Below, one piece after another: positions 20,764 to 35,700 of a stretch of 64,000 nt of DNA (positions are counted from its first letter, which is position 1; each line of letters starts with the position of its first letter). The translations under genes and the position numbers were made by a program. This DNA comes from Reticulitermes speratus. Taxonomy: Eukaryota; Arthropoda; Insecta; Blattodea; Rhinotermitidae. Under the pieces are notes generated by a model. That model saw only the letters and a program-made list of their open reading frames with translations, did not search any database and had not been told where the DNA came from. The stretch covers positions 26,972,635 through 27,036,634 of the forward strand of contig JAJKFL010000005.1 of NCBI GenBank assembly GCA_021186555.1, written 5' to 3'.

Positions 20764-23700
20764 GTTGTATGACATTGTATTTGTGTGTGACAGTGGTAAT
20801 GGGCAGTTATTTTTAGTGTGGTTTGTATAATTTGAAGAAGGTAGCAGTACTGTGATGTTGCAAGGGCATGAGTTTCAGTCCCCCAGGGCTTTTTTTTTTT
20901 CTCCGAAGGTCAGGTTTGAATGCCAATTTGAATATCATTATGAGCTGTGGGTTTCATTAATGGTTTATAGTTTCCTGACCACCTGAGCAGCAGAGCTTCT
21001 CAGTCAGTCAGTCATTAACTGACAGGCTGGAAGCTAATTAAGTAATTAGTTGATGTCGTGTTTAATAAATGGTTTTCTTTGCTAAAAGGAGGACATACAT
21101 GCATACTGTTAAGTCCTGCAAGCCAAACTAAGACTTAATTTCCCACACCACATTTAACGTCTTGATATATAAAATGGTCAGAGTTGACATTCTGTCTTTA
21201 TATAGCAGTCATTGTTAGTGATAGTGGATAGGACCACTAGACAGCTGGGCTGTTTCAGTCGGCATTGGAGTCTTAGTCTTTGCAGAAAGCAAATTTGCAT
21301 TGTTGATAGTATGTATATCCAATGAAAGTGGTGGTGGTGGCGGTGGCGGTGGCGGTGGCGGTGGCGGCTTGTTGAAATTGTAATGGGTTTTGTGTTAGTA
21401 TTAACATAAGGTGGTACCTACATATCAGCATCAGTTCCAGTGATTGTATTTTCCAAGGTCTGCTTATGATAGTAGTTGGGTTATTTGTGGCTGTGTTTAG
21501 TTATTGTTTATAAGGTAAAGGTAAACATAATTTACATTCAGAAAGGTTGAATTACTGGCAGGACATGCATGTACATTTGTATTTGAAAGTGGTTTTGAAA
21601 TTTTAGGTCAGTAAGTTTTTAACAAATAAGACTGGAACAGTCCACTCAAGAAGGTAATACAGCCATTACTCTATACAAGCTGTGTGACATAGAATAGTAC
21701 AAGTTTGTTAGAATTACCTATAGGCTTCATACACCTTACACCCATTCACCAGTCGTACATGTTTTTATGCTTGACATCATCATCATCAGTGAGTGTTTTA
21801 CGGTAGTTAATGTAGTTGTTAATATTATATTAATTTTCTTAGTTTTCCCCCCTTTTTTTGGCATTACTGTATCAGGCCTTTTTTAAATTTAATCTTGAAA
21901 TAACACCAATACAGTACTTACTTTCAGAATTAAACAAGGAACCTGCTGACCACATAAAGATGATAGTGCCAAAAAAAAAAAAAAAAAAGTGGGGGGGGGG
22001 GGGGGTATGATACTATTACCAAGCAAATATTGAGGTAACATAAATAGTTGCTGATGAACACATGAATGAAGCATTCAGACATGTGTGACAGGGCTATGGT
22101 TAGAACCTTGGTATCACGCCATGATTTTATAATAACATGTTGTATTTACTCCGTTCTTGAATATAATTATTCCTTTTATGCAGGGAGAAGGTGAGTTTGA
22201 TTGGGATGCAACCACACAGTCGACCATCCTGGGATCATTTTACTGGTGCTACATACTTTCACAAGTAGTTGGCGGAATACTGACGCAGTATTTTGGCACC
22301 AAGACTGTGTTTGGTTTCTCACAGCTCATCACAGCCATATGCTCTCTGCTTATTCCCTCAGCAGCACCTTTGCATTATGGTGCTGTTATTGCTCTGCGCT
22401 CTATTCAGGGTGTTGCGTCGGTGAGTTAACGTCACAAATGTTCTCAGTAGTAGCTAGGATAAAAACTGTTCAAATCTTCATATTTGACTAAACACTTGCA
22501 ATGTTGTAATTGAACACTCACATTGTTGTCAGATTTGAGGTCTTCACAGCACAGAAGATCTGTATTAGTGGTCTACGGAGTGATGACACAGAATTTCACC
22601 CAAATCGGTCCAGAAACTCAGAAATTGCATGTAGGCATTTATTGGTGCCATTACATAAAGTATGACTTACTGAGCTGATATTCGTGAAACGCACGCTTAC
22701 TCGAAAACCTCCTTACTGAACCCATATACTGAATTCTGTGGAAACTGGACAGCAGCTGTAGTTGCCGATACAAGGTCACAGACAGAGATGTGGGTTCCAC
22801 ATAAGGTTTTCTTTTGTTACTTAATACAGAATGCCAAATAACTGCTGTTTCGAGTTTTTAAGTTTTTTGCGGCAGTTTAGCGAAGGATTTCATTCTTCTG
22901 GGATGTGCTGTGTGAATGGGTAATCAGATCTGAACATTTCAGGGACCTATTGACCCTTGAATATTAGGGCAATATATTCCATCGAAATGTTGTGCCATAT
23001 CCAAAAATAGAATATTTAGCTACTAATTACACTGTATGCTTTATTGGACCTACTTTTTTTTTGCAGTATTTCTAGCCTAATTTCCTGGTTCATTATTCAG
23101 TTTTTGTCTCTTAATGTTGCTTTTAAATAAAATAAAATTTTATTGTTATCTTATTTTTGTTTTATAGTAAATGTACTAGTTATCTCTGCAAAGAATGGAG
23201 AAAGTAGATAATGGGAGTTGTATTGCTGACCCACTGTTCCTAACAATTACTTAGTTGACTGTTAAAGGTTTTGGCTTATTTAGTCTTTAACAGTTTTCCC
23301 AGTAATTTTCATATAGAAGGAACAGATGCTAGGAGTTACGTATTTTTCTGTACGACAATGAATTTTTTTTTATCTAAATGTTTGCACAAGTTAATTTGTT
23401 CCTGGAAGTAAAAAAGATTGGAAAGGTTAAGTAAGTAACAGTGTAAAGAAGGTGGGTAGTAAATTGGACTGCTGTATTGCCAAAGAGACAGGAAAGTGTA
23501 CACAATCCTGGAGTGACAGTCTTCAGTGTATTAAAATTATTTGTATGGATTGACTGATTTTTGTTGTCTTTTTTTGACACTTACTGTTTCAGTGAATAAT
23601 ATATTTAGACAGTCATACATTTCATAGTGAAATTAAGAGTGGATGGAATTTTGAATGTTCATGCTGCTATTGAGTGCTGGTCTTTTCCACACCTGTCTGA

Positions 23701-26700
23701 AACCCTAAGGCTTAAAATAAATAAGACCATAATTTTACCTGTTGTTTTGTGGGTCTTATAACTGTAACTCTCACTCAAAGGGAAATACACCAAGCCCTTT
23801 TTTATGCCCTAGTTGTGTTCCTGAAGGAGTGGGTGTAAATCAAAAAGGCATAAATCAAAAATTGTATTCCCATAAGAACTAATGCAGTAGGTAGGGGTTA
23901 GTGTAATAGAGCACAGCCAGCCAACAGGCAGTAAACAGAAATTAAGAAGTGGTATGTATTGGCAATGGGTCTTCAAGCAAAAAGGTAAAAAACAATTGGG
24001 GTGTAAAACAAGGGCTACATGTACTTGGATTGTGGGTAAGAGCAAAAGTGCTGAGAAGAGTATTTGGATTTAAGAAAGAGGAAGTGAGTGATGCAGAAAA
24101 TTTATATAAAACAAATTATATAATTTGTAATCTGTACACAATGTTATTAAAGTGATGTAATCAAGTAGGAGTTGTTATTGATGTGAAATTTGCAGGGTTT
24201 AACATGGCCAGCTATGTATGCAATGGTTGGCCACTGGATACCAGCCATTGAGAGAAGTTGCTTCATGTCTTCTTTCCAAGGTGAGGATAAACCAGAAATG
24301 TATACAGTAACTTGATCCTGTTGCATAGTTCATGGACATTGTACAGTGAGTTTTCTCCACAGCACTTCTATGAGATTAACTTGTGCGTTACTATCAGCCT
24401 AACATGACAATAGAGCATTGTACTCTTCCTCCTGAGAGAGTGCTGTCAGAAATCTACCTTTAGAATCAGATATGTTACAAGGTTTTTGTGACGGGTATTT
24501 ACCATTCATTTTTGACATTTCTCTCATCTCACAATACACATAAATGATTTGTTGTAATATGAAGTCATTGGAGTAGGTTGAAGTAATTGTAACATGTCAT
24601 GTATTCAGCAGGTGCCTATACAGGCAACTGCAGATTGAACCTTTCTAACATTTGTGTTGAGTTTTCCTCCGTTTCTTCAGGAAAATGCAAATACACTACA
24701 AACATTGACCAGGCTATGAACATTTCTCACATATGCCTTCCAGTCATTGTTCATAGTTATCTTCCCGCAAGTCATTTAATGCAAGACCAACCTCAGAATT
24801 AGATAACAAAATCTTAAACAGAAACACCAAACAAGCTGTAGTTACTGTGTGTGGAAAATGAAGCTATTGTATCAGCTGATGGACACTTCATATAAAGAAT
24901 AATTATAAGCACTGCAATCAAAATTTCTTGGATATTCTACACTCTTATCATTTGTGTGTCTGTATGGCAGGTTTCAGTTTTGGAATTGGTCTCACGTACC
25001 CACTGTGTGGGTTCTTGATTGCACACTTTGGATGGCGAGTTGTGTTCTATGTGACCGGAAGTGTGGGTATTCTCTGGTGTTTAATGTGGTGGCTGCTTGC
25101 TTTTGATACACCGGCTCAGCATCCTCGCATTACTGATAGTGAACGGCAATACATTGAAACGAATGTTGGAAATACAGTCGTAGGTGAAAAGGTTTGTAAA
25201 AATTGTTTAATTCCAAGCAGAATATGTTTATTAGGCAGATTGTTTTCAGTTGAGTAGATGGGCAAAGGAATGCAACTTGAAACCCATCGATTATGTAAAT
25301 GCGTTTGATGGAGTCAAGAACCAGATACTTTTCAAAACGAGAGTGCGAAGTTGTGCATATATTAACATAAGTTTTAAAAGCAGTTATGCCCACTTCCTTG
25401 ATTTACTTATTACCACTACACTGCAGAAACTTTTACTGGTATTTTGTTAAATATACACCATGATGGAAGTTTCTGCAAATGAAATGTGTGGATCTTACTA
25501 GGTCTATTTCTGTGTCATGTGTAATCCCCCCCCCTCCTTTTTTTTCTCCTCCTCTAACATGAGGCGTTAAAATTCAGTTTCAGCCACACATGAATTTTAA
25601 CATTATGAAGCAAAGTTAAATCTGCCTTACAGCATTTATTTTAGATCACCCAGTGCCAAATTTAATTACGTGTGTGTGGTTATATGAGATGCAGGGTGCA
25701 TATAAATTTACAGAAGGACGAACACAGCATCTTTTATGTCCATTCACCTTACAAGTCGCTGCATTTGAGTTAACGTCATATAGATCACCAGATTAAAAAA
25801 TGGTATATGTACAGAACAATTTTTCTGTAATTTTCTAATGTCAGGTATTTAAAGATTCATCTCCTATAATAAAAAAAAAGTACTACATCTCTGCACCAAG
25901 GTTGGCCTGTGCCCATTAAATGAAACACATTTCTTCCCCATATAAGTTATGTGTAAATGTGTAAGATACTGTATTTTAAGATTTATCACCCATTCACACA
26001 CTCAGACTTTGCCAAAATTTCCTGTTGCAAAATATATAACCTTTATTTAATGAAATGTATCCTTTGTTTTTATAGTTACATGATCATTTAGAGTAGGGAT
26101 GGGTCATATATGAATCCTCACAGAATTTTAATTGGCCATGAAGAAATGTAAATTCCATTAACTTCAGGAATTTGCAATAGTAATAAGGTACTTTAAGTAA
26201 TTTCTAAATGGTGCTAATAGTGTATTGCACTTCAGATTATTTGGTTTCTGGACCTTGTTCATCAACCTGTATTCTGAAAAGGTCACAGTGACTTTATTTT
26301 TACTGCTCAGATTTACATTAAAAGTTCCTTGGATTGTGTAATGACCCATTTACTGAAATATTGCCCTTCTCTTACTTCAGTGGACCATGCAGACTAATTT
26401 TAAACATTGCCAAATATCATTTGTGTGTATGGTGGTTATGTAGAGTTTCTAACCATATGACTTGTTTTCCTTTCCATCTTTTTACTGTCTCCTCTCCTGT
26501 TCTGATTGTCCTTCCATTACTTTTTTTTTTTTCTCATCAGTTATATATACATTTTGACTTTGTTTTGCCTCTAGTTGGACTTCTCTGTGTACCTATTAAT
26601 TTTTTATTAGTTCAGTCTTGGTTTTGTTTGTCCTTTTTGTCCCGGAGTATGTTTCTCTTGTTTCAGGGTTTGGATGTTCCATGGCACTCTATTTTAACAT

Positions 26701-29700
26701 CACTACCTGCCTGGTCCATTGGCATAACAACGTTTGGACGCATTTGGATTCATTATACTTTCATCATTCCTGGGCCCATGTACATGAAGACTGTTCTTGG
26801 CTTCAGTATACAGAAGGTATTAGAAGCCCAAACAATAGCTGATTCTCTGATGATATCAGTTCAACCACCTCCTGTTCTGTTCACACATCTGTCTGCCTTA
26901 AGACCCATCGTAAATTGTCTTTAAGCATCTTATTAGTCATCCAGCTGGTTATTTTTCAAGGAGGCTTTCCACCAAAATTCTGTATTTGTTTTTTAACCCA
27001 TTTATTATGTTTCAGCCTTGTGCATGTCATTGCCCTAATGACACCAGGTAAACCTATAGAATAAATCATCAAGTTCCTGTCGTGTACTTTATTCCATACA
27101 TGCCGTTCAGTTGTGATGTGCACTACTGTTTCTTGTCCACTGCCTTGCACTTTCACTAATTTATTAGTAACAAATGTGTTTTGACACAACCCAGCAACAT
27201 CATTAGTGTTTACAGTGAAAGTGCAAGGCAGTTAAGAAAAACAGTGTACTTTCCTATCATGTACTTTTATAAAGTGCCGACTTGTTTTCGGTATCATATT
27301 TCCTGTTTACAGTGGATCTTCAATTTATTCATATGGTAGTCTGTTCTATAAAGCTACTTTTAGCAGTTATCTAAGAAGTCTTGTTTGCAGCTTATTCTTT
27401 CCCTTTTCACCCAAGTTTCTCTTCCAAAATAAAAAGTTTTAGTAGTTTGTTAGTACAGCATCTTTGTAATATTTTTCCTTCATTATTGCATTTAATTGGG
27501 AAATAATAACATTAGACGTTTTGTTTTATAACATCCATTATTGCTCCATTTTGCTGCATCAATAAATGTTACATAATATGTTGTATTTGATGGTTATCAT
27601 GCATTTAAAATGTAGTTATTATTCCTTCAGTTCTTATTGTTTAGTTGTGAAATACGAGGGTTATCCAGAAAGTAAAGATACAAAAGCAAGCAATAAAGTT
27701 TTTTAAAAATATTTATTAACAAAATCGAGTGAAAAACTCTTAACACATACCTTTAGCTATTTTTCAACATAATCACCACCTTTGTCAAGGCATTTGTTTA
27801 GCCTGGGTACGAGTTTTTGTATTCCGATGTCATAGAACTCCGCCGCCTGTGCACGCAACCACGTAGTGACTTCGTTTTTTCACCTCTTCGTCTTCGTGAA
27901 ACATCTGGCCGGCCAGATGTTTCTTTAAATGCAAAAACAAATGGAAATCGCTGGGAGCGAGGTCTGGGCTGTGAGTGGGATAGTCTGCGGTGATTTCCCT
28001 TCCCCTCCCACCCGTGTTGTATCTATACTTTCTGGATAACCCTCGTAAATGTATCTTTTTTTAATTTTATCAGATAGTTTACAGTTTTAACAACTGCTTT
28101 GAATGAAAGTGTTTGAAGTCAATAAATGACATCAAATTCTAAATCTGTGTCCTGCATGCTAGTAGCTTCATGACACCAGAAGAACAGTACAGAGCATGTT
28201 TTTGATAAAGGACTTCTGAACGCTCCGATTGTATAATGAGCCACTACTGTCACAAGGTACCTGGCGAAAGTAATTTTAGTTATTGTCTCTCACTCACTCT
28301 AATAGGAACCAATGGACAGGCAGCCCACTCACTCTACCCAATTCGGGCTTTCAGGTCATGGATTTTGAAAGTCAGGTTCCCAGAATGTACATCCCCCATT
28401 ACTTGATGTTTGTGTACATGGGAACTACATGGAGTTGCATGTATGCTGTACAGAGTGTTTCTGAAATACAGGGTATCGCTATTAAGTCCACCCAGATATA
28501 TTTTGAAAATTGTTGTTTGTGTCAATGGAATGATGCTATGAGGATTAACACCTGCCCATAAAATGTTCCACCATGAGTAGTAAATCTTGTCTCATGTGAA
28601 CAGAATGAAGGGGGGGGGGGGGGAGATTTACCACGACATTACCTGCAGGAGGCACTGACAACACTGCGTTTTGCCAGGGTAATCTTATGGGCATAGGCAT
28701 TGCACTTTCTGCAGGTGATGAGGGTACAGTAGTCACACAGAGGACTTGTTAAACAGTTGAATTTGCAGCATGCTGTGCATCTACACGTAGACCAGAAAAT
28801 GTTCTTCATTCTGCAACCCACTGACCAGGATATCCATCCTGTTTTGATATGGACCATAGCTCATAAGCGTAGTGTTCGAAGGACCCACGTTTACATCGTG
28901 TGTACGTGCTCGCGTGCACTTAGAACGTGCCTGCTTAAGTGTTGCTGCATGTTTCTGAAATGTCAAATATTGGCACATAGGTCATGAGAGATGGAAGTAA
29001 CAGCAAATTTAGTGAGTTATATAACAAGTAACAAGTGAATTCCTTTCAGAATGGCTTGATGTCTGGGGCACCATTTCTGTGCAGCTATGCTTCGTCTGTC
29101 CTCTTCTGCTATCTGGCAGATGTTCTTGTTAACCACAAGCTTCTCACCCTGACAAATGTTCGCAAATTGTTTACTGCCATGTGTAAGTATCATTGTGTCA
29201 CGTTAATATGATATTTGTTTTGAAATTGCCGTACATTGGTGCATATTAATTATTCAGTGGCATGAGAAGTTGTAACATGAGCTCAGCTGTTTTGTTGTGT
29301 GACAAGTGGCTGTTCATGGTGCAAGATTTGGTTGCTTTCTTTGTCACTGTCACAATCTGTATTATTGGCTAATATTTTAAAGTTGGAGAAACTAAAATTA
29401 AGCAAAGTGCAGTAACCAAGATGAAAATCTTGCTTATGATATTTGTTAGAAGAAAAGGCAAGGGGGGTGAGAGGAGTGGGGTGGATAGCAGGTAAGGAAG
29501 CATGTCGTGCCCACACCATAAAGGTAATTTTCAAATGTTACTGTTACCAAGTTTAGTGTCCCGAATATGTTTGGTGTACATAGTTTTATGCCTTTGTTTT
29601 CCTTCTGGCATCGAGCTGCTGATGTCAGCAAACCATATGGTTTGATAGCACCCACTTCTTGCTAATATGTAATTGAAAAGGGTGATTGGGGAATGAGGAT

Positions 29701-32700
29701 TTGATTTGTAACTCTACAACTGTACTCCTGCAATAACCTTCTACCCTACATATTGACAACAGTACATAATTCATAATGTCTTTGGGTGTTTTGTAGTGGG
29801 TCCTTGGTAGGGAACTGGAAACAGGAAACAAATGTTGAATTTTTATATAATACTGGACATACAGTGCTTCAGCTTTGTATAATATTATAATTCACTATTT
29901 AACAGTGAACAGAATGCAGGGCTGTGTACACAGGCAAAACACCACTTCATTTATATCCACTTTCACTAAAGATGTTTTTGTTATATGGCTGTAAGTTTGT
30001 TCAGCTGTTAAAACTGAGATGCAGTATTGCAGTGTGCGGTCATGCTTCTTATTTTGGAATTCTTTTAAGTCTTGACCATGAGACCAGTGATGCTGTGAGA
30101 GGATTGGTGTGGAAAGATTCCATAGTTTGTTTATCTTTCAAGGCAAGTAGCAGGATAGGCTATGACCACTGAATCAACATCGCTCCCAACTCACTGAAAA
30201 GGTCTGTGTAGCAGAAGTGCTCTGGACATACATTTTTGTTGGTTATGTTACTGGCTCTTTTAACTAAGGCTTCTCATAGTTTTCCACAGTTTCTTCAACT
30301 GATTGTGTTATAGAAAAATTATTGTGAGAACCCTCATGCATCATGGAGTATATCTTTCACTTAAGTGGTATCATCCTTGCATAGGCATATGGAGTAATTC
30401 ACAAGGGGCTCGTTTTCCAGTTTTTAGAACTGACTTGTTGCCCTCATATTTTATATTTATATTTATATTTACATTCCTGTTTCTTAGATCCATCTTCCAC
30501 CGTACATGGATTGAATATGACTTTGGTCATAGTTAAGATACGGATGCGAATAGCATCTATGTCTAATAGTAATGACAAGTTACAAAGGAACACAATACAA
30601 ACAATGTAATAAATGAGAAATTGAGTAGTAATACAGTAAAACCCCGATTTAATGTTCCCGCGTTTAGTCAAATCCCGGATTTAGTGATGATTTTTTCATG
30701 TCCCGACAATAACTCCATATAAACAATGTAACCTCCATTTAATGAAAACCTCAATTTAGTGAAATATATTCTAATCCCCCAGCAATTCATTAAGTAGGGG
30801 TTTTACTGTAATTATAAATAGCACACCCACATTATATGTCCACACAATAAACGTCCAGTAATACAAAGAATAGCAGTCCATTGTCCGTAGTTAGGTACAG
30901 TAACAATACATCTAAAATTAGTTCATCATAAAATTTGTACATACTTAAATATATTATTAGTTAACAATGCACGAGGCAGACAAGAACTCATCAACAGAAT
31001 AAAAAACATTCATTGCAAGATACCTTCATAAATCATTCCGAAACCTGGATGTATTATTTTGGAGATCAACTATATTAGAAGGTAGTGCATTAAATTCTTT
31101 TATTGACACATAAAGTACGCCTTTCTGAATAGCAGAAAGTTTCACGGATGGTATATGAAGTTTATTTTTTGCCTCGTGTTTGTACCATGAAGTATGTAAT
31201 TAGATAGATATCTGGGTTTCCTACTACAAACATCACCATGGCATAAGTATGCATACTAGGTACAGTGAGTATGTCTAACTTCTTGAAAGCCTCCCTACAG
31301 GAGCTCCTATGTCCTAGTCCCAGCATAATCCTTACAACCCTTTTTTGAATGAAGAATACATTTCGCATTGATGCTGAGGAACCCCAAAAATAATTCCATA
31401 ACTGACTATAGAATGGAAATATGCGAAATAAACCATTTGTAAAGTTTTTAGATTAAGTGTATAAGATAGTTTCCTCATATAATGGACAGAGCTCAGCTTT
31501 TTTGACAGTTCTTCTGAGTGCAATTTCCAGTTCAGGTGACTATCTAGTTGTAGACCTAAGAATCTAATGGATTCAGCAACTTAAAGAATTGACTTGACCA
31601 TTATATGTTGTGTTTAAGGGATAAGTAGGCAATTAAGAGGGACTAAATTTAACCATATTTGTCTTATTTAGATTTAGGATTAACTGATTTTTTTTAAACC
31701 AATTGGAAATGCAAGTTAGTACTGAATTTAACTTGAAATTTAATTAAGTATAATCACTAGATGAGACAAGTATGCTAGTATCATCCGCAAAAATTATGGT
31801 GTTTGAATGTTTGTTGACTATGGATGGAAAGTCATTTAAGTATAAATTGAACAGCAAAGGACCCAGTACAGATCCCTGTGGTACTCCACGTTTAACTACT
31901 TCCCAGTCTGAAAGATGAGGTAGATTAAAAAAATGTAGAGTAACTCTTTGTTTCCTGTTACTGAAGTAAGACTTTAACCAATTCAAGACTGCACCTTCAA
32001 TCCCATAATATTCCAGTTTTGAAAGTAAGAGAGAATGGTTTACGCAGTCAAACACCTTAGTTAGATCACAGAAGATTTCTATTATATATTCTTTCTTATT
32101 CCAAGCATTAAATATTGTTTGTACAAGCTTAAAAGTGGCAGTTACTGTAGATACATTGTCTCTAAAACCGTGTTGTTCTGGGACCAGTATGTTATGTTGT
32201 GCTAGGTGTCGTTTTAGTGTGCGAAAGATGAGTAATTTAAAGATTTTGGAAAATCCTGTCAGTAAGGAAGTGGGCCTATAATTAGATATCTACGATCTTT
32301 GACCCTTTTTAAAATGAGGTTGAACCTCAGCATACTTTAATCGGTCTGGATAAATACCTATGGCTAGTGATTTATTAAAAATTATAGGAGAGGCTTACTG
32401 ATATAATCAGCACTTAATTTAAAATTTTATTGGTTATGCCATCGTAACCACTCGAGTTTTTATTTTTTATGGAGAACATTGTACATTTAACCTCCACATC
32501 TGTAATTGGGATATTGATAATTTCGGGAAATCCGTCAGGGAAAGCTTCCATTAGTAAACCAATAGCAGGGTCAAAGTTAAGTTGTGAATTAATTACACCA
32601 TGTACTGTGTTTAAAAAATAGTCATTAAAAACCTCAGCAGCTTTGGTAAGTGGAACAGTTTTGTTACCTAGTTTGAGTTCTAATGGAGTAAAGTTCTCTT

Positions 32701-35700
32701 CAATTTTTGTTGCTATTTCGTTACTTATTATAGACCATGCTGTGTTCGATTTGTTGGTAAATGCAGCTAATAATTCATTATAATACATTTCTTTAGCCTC
32801 TCTTATTGCTTTCCTTGATTTTTTTGAGTATTGGGCATAATAGGCTTTGAATTTGGAGCTTATGTTGTATTTGCTAAGGATGTATAGCTATTTCTTGTGC
32901 TTGCATAAATATTCTTATATCTGCAGTAATCCAGTGATTACTTTTTGTCATGCTAGAAACGTATTGGATAGGAAAAGAAGATTCAAACAAACTTAAAAGG
33001 TATTTCAAAATGTGTTGAAACTATCATTAATATTAGATCAACATGTTACATAATCCCAGGTTTCACTTCTTAATGTCTCGGTGAAATTTAGAATTGCAGT
33101 CTCGGTTATTAACCTTTTTTGTGTAAACTCTGTTATTGTTTGATTGGGGTTTGAGGATATTGCATATAGCAAGAAACTGGGCATCATGGTCAGAAAGCCC
33201 ATTTATTACAGGATAAACTCTGAAGGAATTAATTCTGCAGAAATCAATAAGAATGTTATCAGTAGTAGTTCTAGTGGCATTGGATATTCTAGCAGGGAAA
33301 TCTACTGTATGAAACATGTTATAAGATTGTAACAGCAATGTTAATTGAAGAATATAATTAGACTCCACTAAAAAATTAACATCAAAGTCCCCACATATTA
33401 TAAACTCAGTGCTGGGTTTGTAAGAATGTTTCAGAATCAAGTCAGAATGCTCTAAGAATTGCTTACAATCACCAGATGGTGGTCTGTATATGCATAATAT
33501 TGTAATAAAATAATTACTAACTTTAATTATAGTTGCACAAAGTTCAATAATCTTTTCCTTGCAAGATTTAGATAAATCTAATGAATAAGTTTCCAGATTA
33601 GTCTTGAGTATAGATACATACCCTTCCTCCTGCATGATTATTACGTGAGAAATTAGAGGCTAAGTGATAAACTTCCTTGTTAATCAGCAAGAGGTTTTGT
33701 TCTGTTATGTAATATTCAGATAGACAAATTATATGCGGAGTGAGGTGACTATCTAATGAGCATAACAATTCATCCATTTTATACTTTAGGCTTCTTATAT
33801 TTTGATGAAATAGTGTTAAGGAGCTGTATGAATTCAGCATGGTCTTTAGGTCGAAATGTTGATTTATACCCATAAAACATCATCGCTTCTGTTTGCTGGT
33901 CTTTTCCTCCTGTTAGGACAATGGTTCTTCTCTAAAGAAGGGTTATGCATATAGTCATCACTAGAAAGCTTGAAATCGGAGCTGTGGTTTCTGTCGCTTG
34001 CTGGACAGGGGGTTTCACTACTGGGAAGTTGGTCTTCAGGAAGCGTTGACTGTGGTTCCTTCCAATTCAAATGAATAGTCGTATTCGAACACTCTGCCAA
34101 ACAGATCTTGAATCCTCTTGACAATTTCTTGGCAAATCCAGGCCTTTCCCGAAGAATTCATGTGGAAACTGTAGTTGGTGAAGTGTCTTCTGTCTCCACT
34201 CATGTTTTGAATTTGCACGTTTGAAAGTTTTCGCCACTTTATGTAATTTCCTGTTGTAGGCAGTAACTTCCTTATTCACACGAGAAAAATGTTCTAGGTC
34301 AAAACGATGGGGAAGCGCCAAGATTATAACGTTGGTATTCTTGGTTCTTTTTTTTACAAAATGAGTTAGATGGTGAAGCCATTATTTGTTTTATTTCCTC
34401 CAACATCCCTGGTTCCACCACAAAGTATAACAACGTCATTCCTTGTATAGTTCTCTGCCTTAAAGTTTAGGGGTGAGGTTATGGCTTCAGGATTGCATTA
34501 GGTTTAGTGATTCCAGCATCGCTATAAAAGTTGTTAAGTAAGTTATGATTTATACTCGAGCATCATTTAATGTGGCTATCTGCTATAAGCACTACTCTCT
34601 GTTTTTTGGCAGTGGAAACCTTAGGTGACCTAGAAATTTGTGAAGATTGCAGTGTGTCACTCGTTATAAGCTCATTAGCAGGTAGATTGTTTATGGGCAG
34701 AAATTTAGTTATGTCTGGAAATGGTGTTTTACATGCTGGTGAGGGTCTGAGTATAAAAGGAAAGTGATATATATGTCAGAGAAAGTGGAGGTGTTGGGTA
34801 GGTTAGACACGGGAATGAACATTGCAGCCATTAGATGTGATTATGGTGCAGATGAACAGCAGTTTATGTCATCAAGAAAACTGAGCACATGATGAAGGGA
34901 AACGTTGAGAACATTGCTGCATTGATTGTGAAAAATGTCTCATGTAAGTTACGACCCCTTGGTTGAAAAGATGAACAGGGCATTGTGTGTGCGGCATGCA
35001 TGCAAATAGAAGGGTTTGCTATGTGCATTGTGGAACCTGTGTGTTTTATTGGTGTCTACTACTTTTACTGTGATCTCCATGTTTTTATTGGTTGTTCCCA
35101 TATTCTGCTGTCTTCCTGTGTCCGTTTTAACCTGCTACTTTTCCAACTTCAGCCAAGTTGTCCCTTGCCTTATAACTTCGCCAGACTTAACTCAACATTT
35201 ATAATTATTTAATGCTGTATCCTTTTCTGTTAACACAATCAGTTGAACAAACCAAGACATATTTTCAGTTGGCAGTGAATGCAGTGTGAATAAAATGCAT
35301 TTTTTCAGCCCAGATTGTGCCCGGCTTGTTGCTGCTGGCTATTGGTTACTTGGGTTGCAACATCACATTGGTCCTCATCGCATGGTTCTTTGCAGTTACC
35401 CTAATTACAGCTTCATATGCTGGTGCTATGGCCAGTGTTGTTGACATAGCCCCAAATCTTGCTGGTAAGGAAAGAGGGTTTGCATATGATGTCTTTTCAG
35501 CACTCATCCTTTTGTAAAGAAATATAGCTTACAAATCATGTCTGTCTCACCTGCTGATAGCTCTTGAATAAACTGAAACTTAATGAAAGTTAGTATGAAC
35601 ACTATATTACTAGAAGGCGTGCCCTTTGATTCCCTAGCATTGTAGTGCCAACAAGGTGACTGATAATGTGTAAAATGTTTTTAAAGCAATAGTTTTGTAC

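Larger units (their letters stand above)
30445..34960 (-). mobile_element. Non-LTR retrotransposon (Jockey/CR1-superfamily LINE), degraded, with esterase-type ORF1
   Basis: On the minus strand: ORF1 (about 34960-34036) with an SGNH/GDSL-esterase-like domain, ORF2 (33873-31080) with endonuclease and reverse transcriptase, then a 3'UTR ending in GATGGATCTA and a (TAAATA)-type tail near 30445-30490. The same 3' end is shared by the elements at 38187-38975 and 39736-41585. Multiple stops and frameshifts make it non-autonomous. It fills intron 6 of the transporter gene in the opposite orientation and carries a pogo-like MITE in its 3'UTR. Confidence 0.85.

Noticed and set aside
26334..26924. 196-codon open frame on +
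   Set aside because: It is transporter exon 5 (26667-26816) extended by chance into both introns; the flanks are low-complexity and bounded by splice sites.
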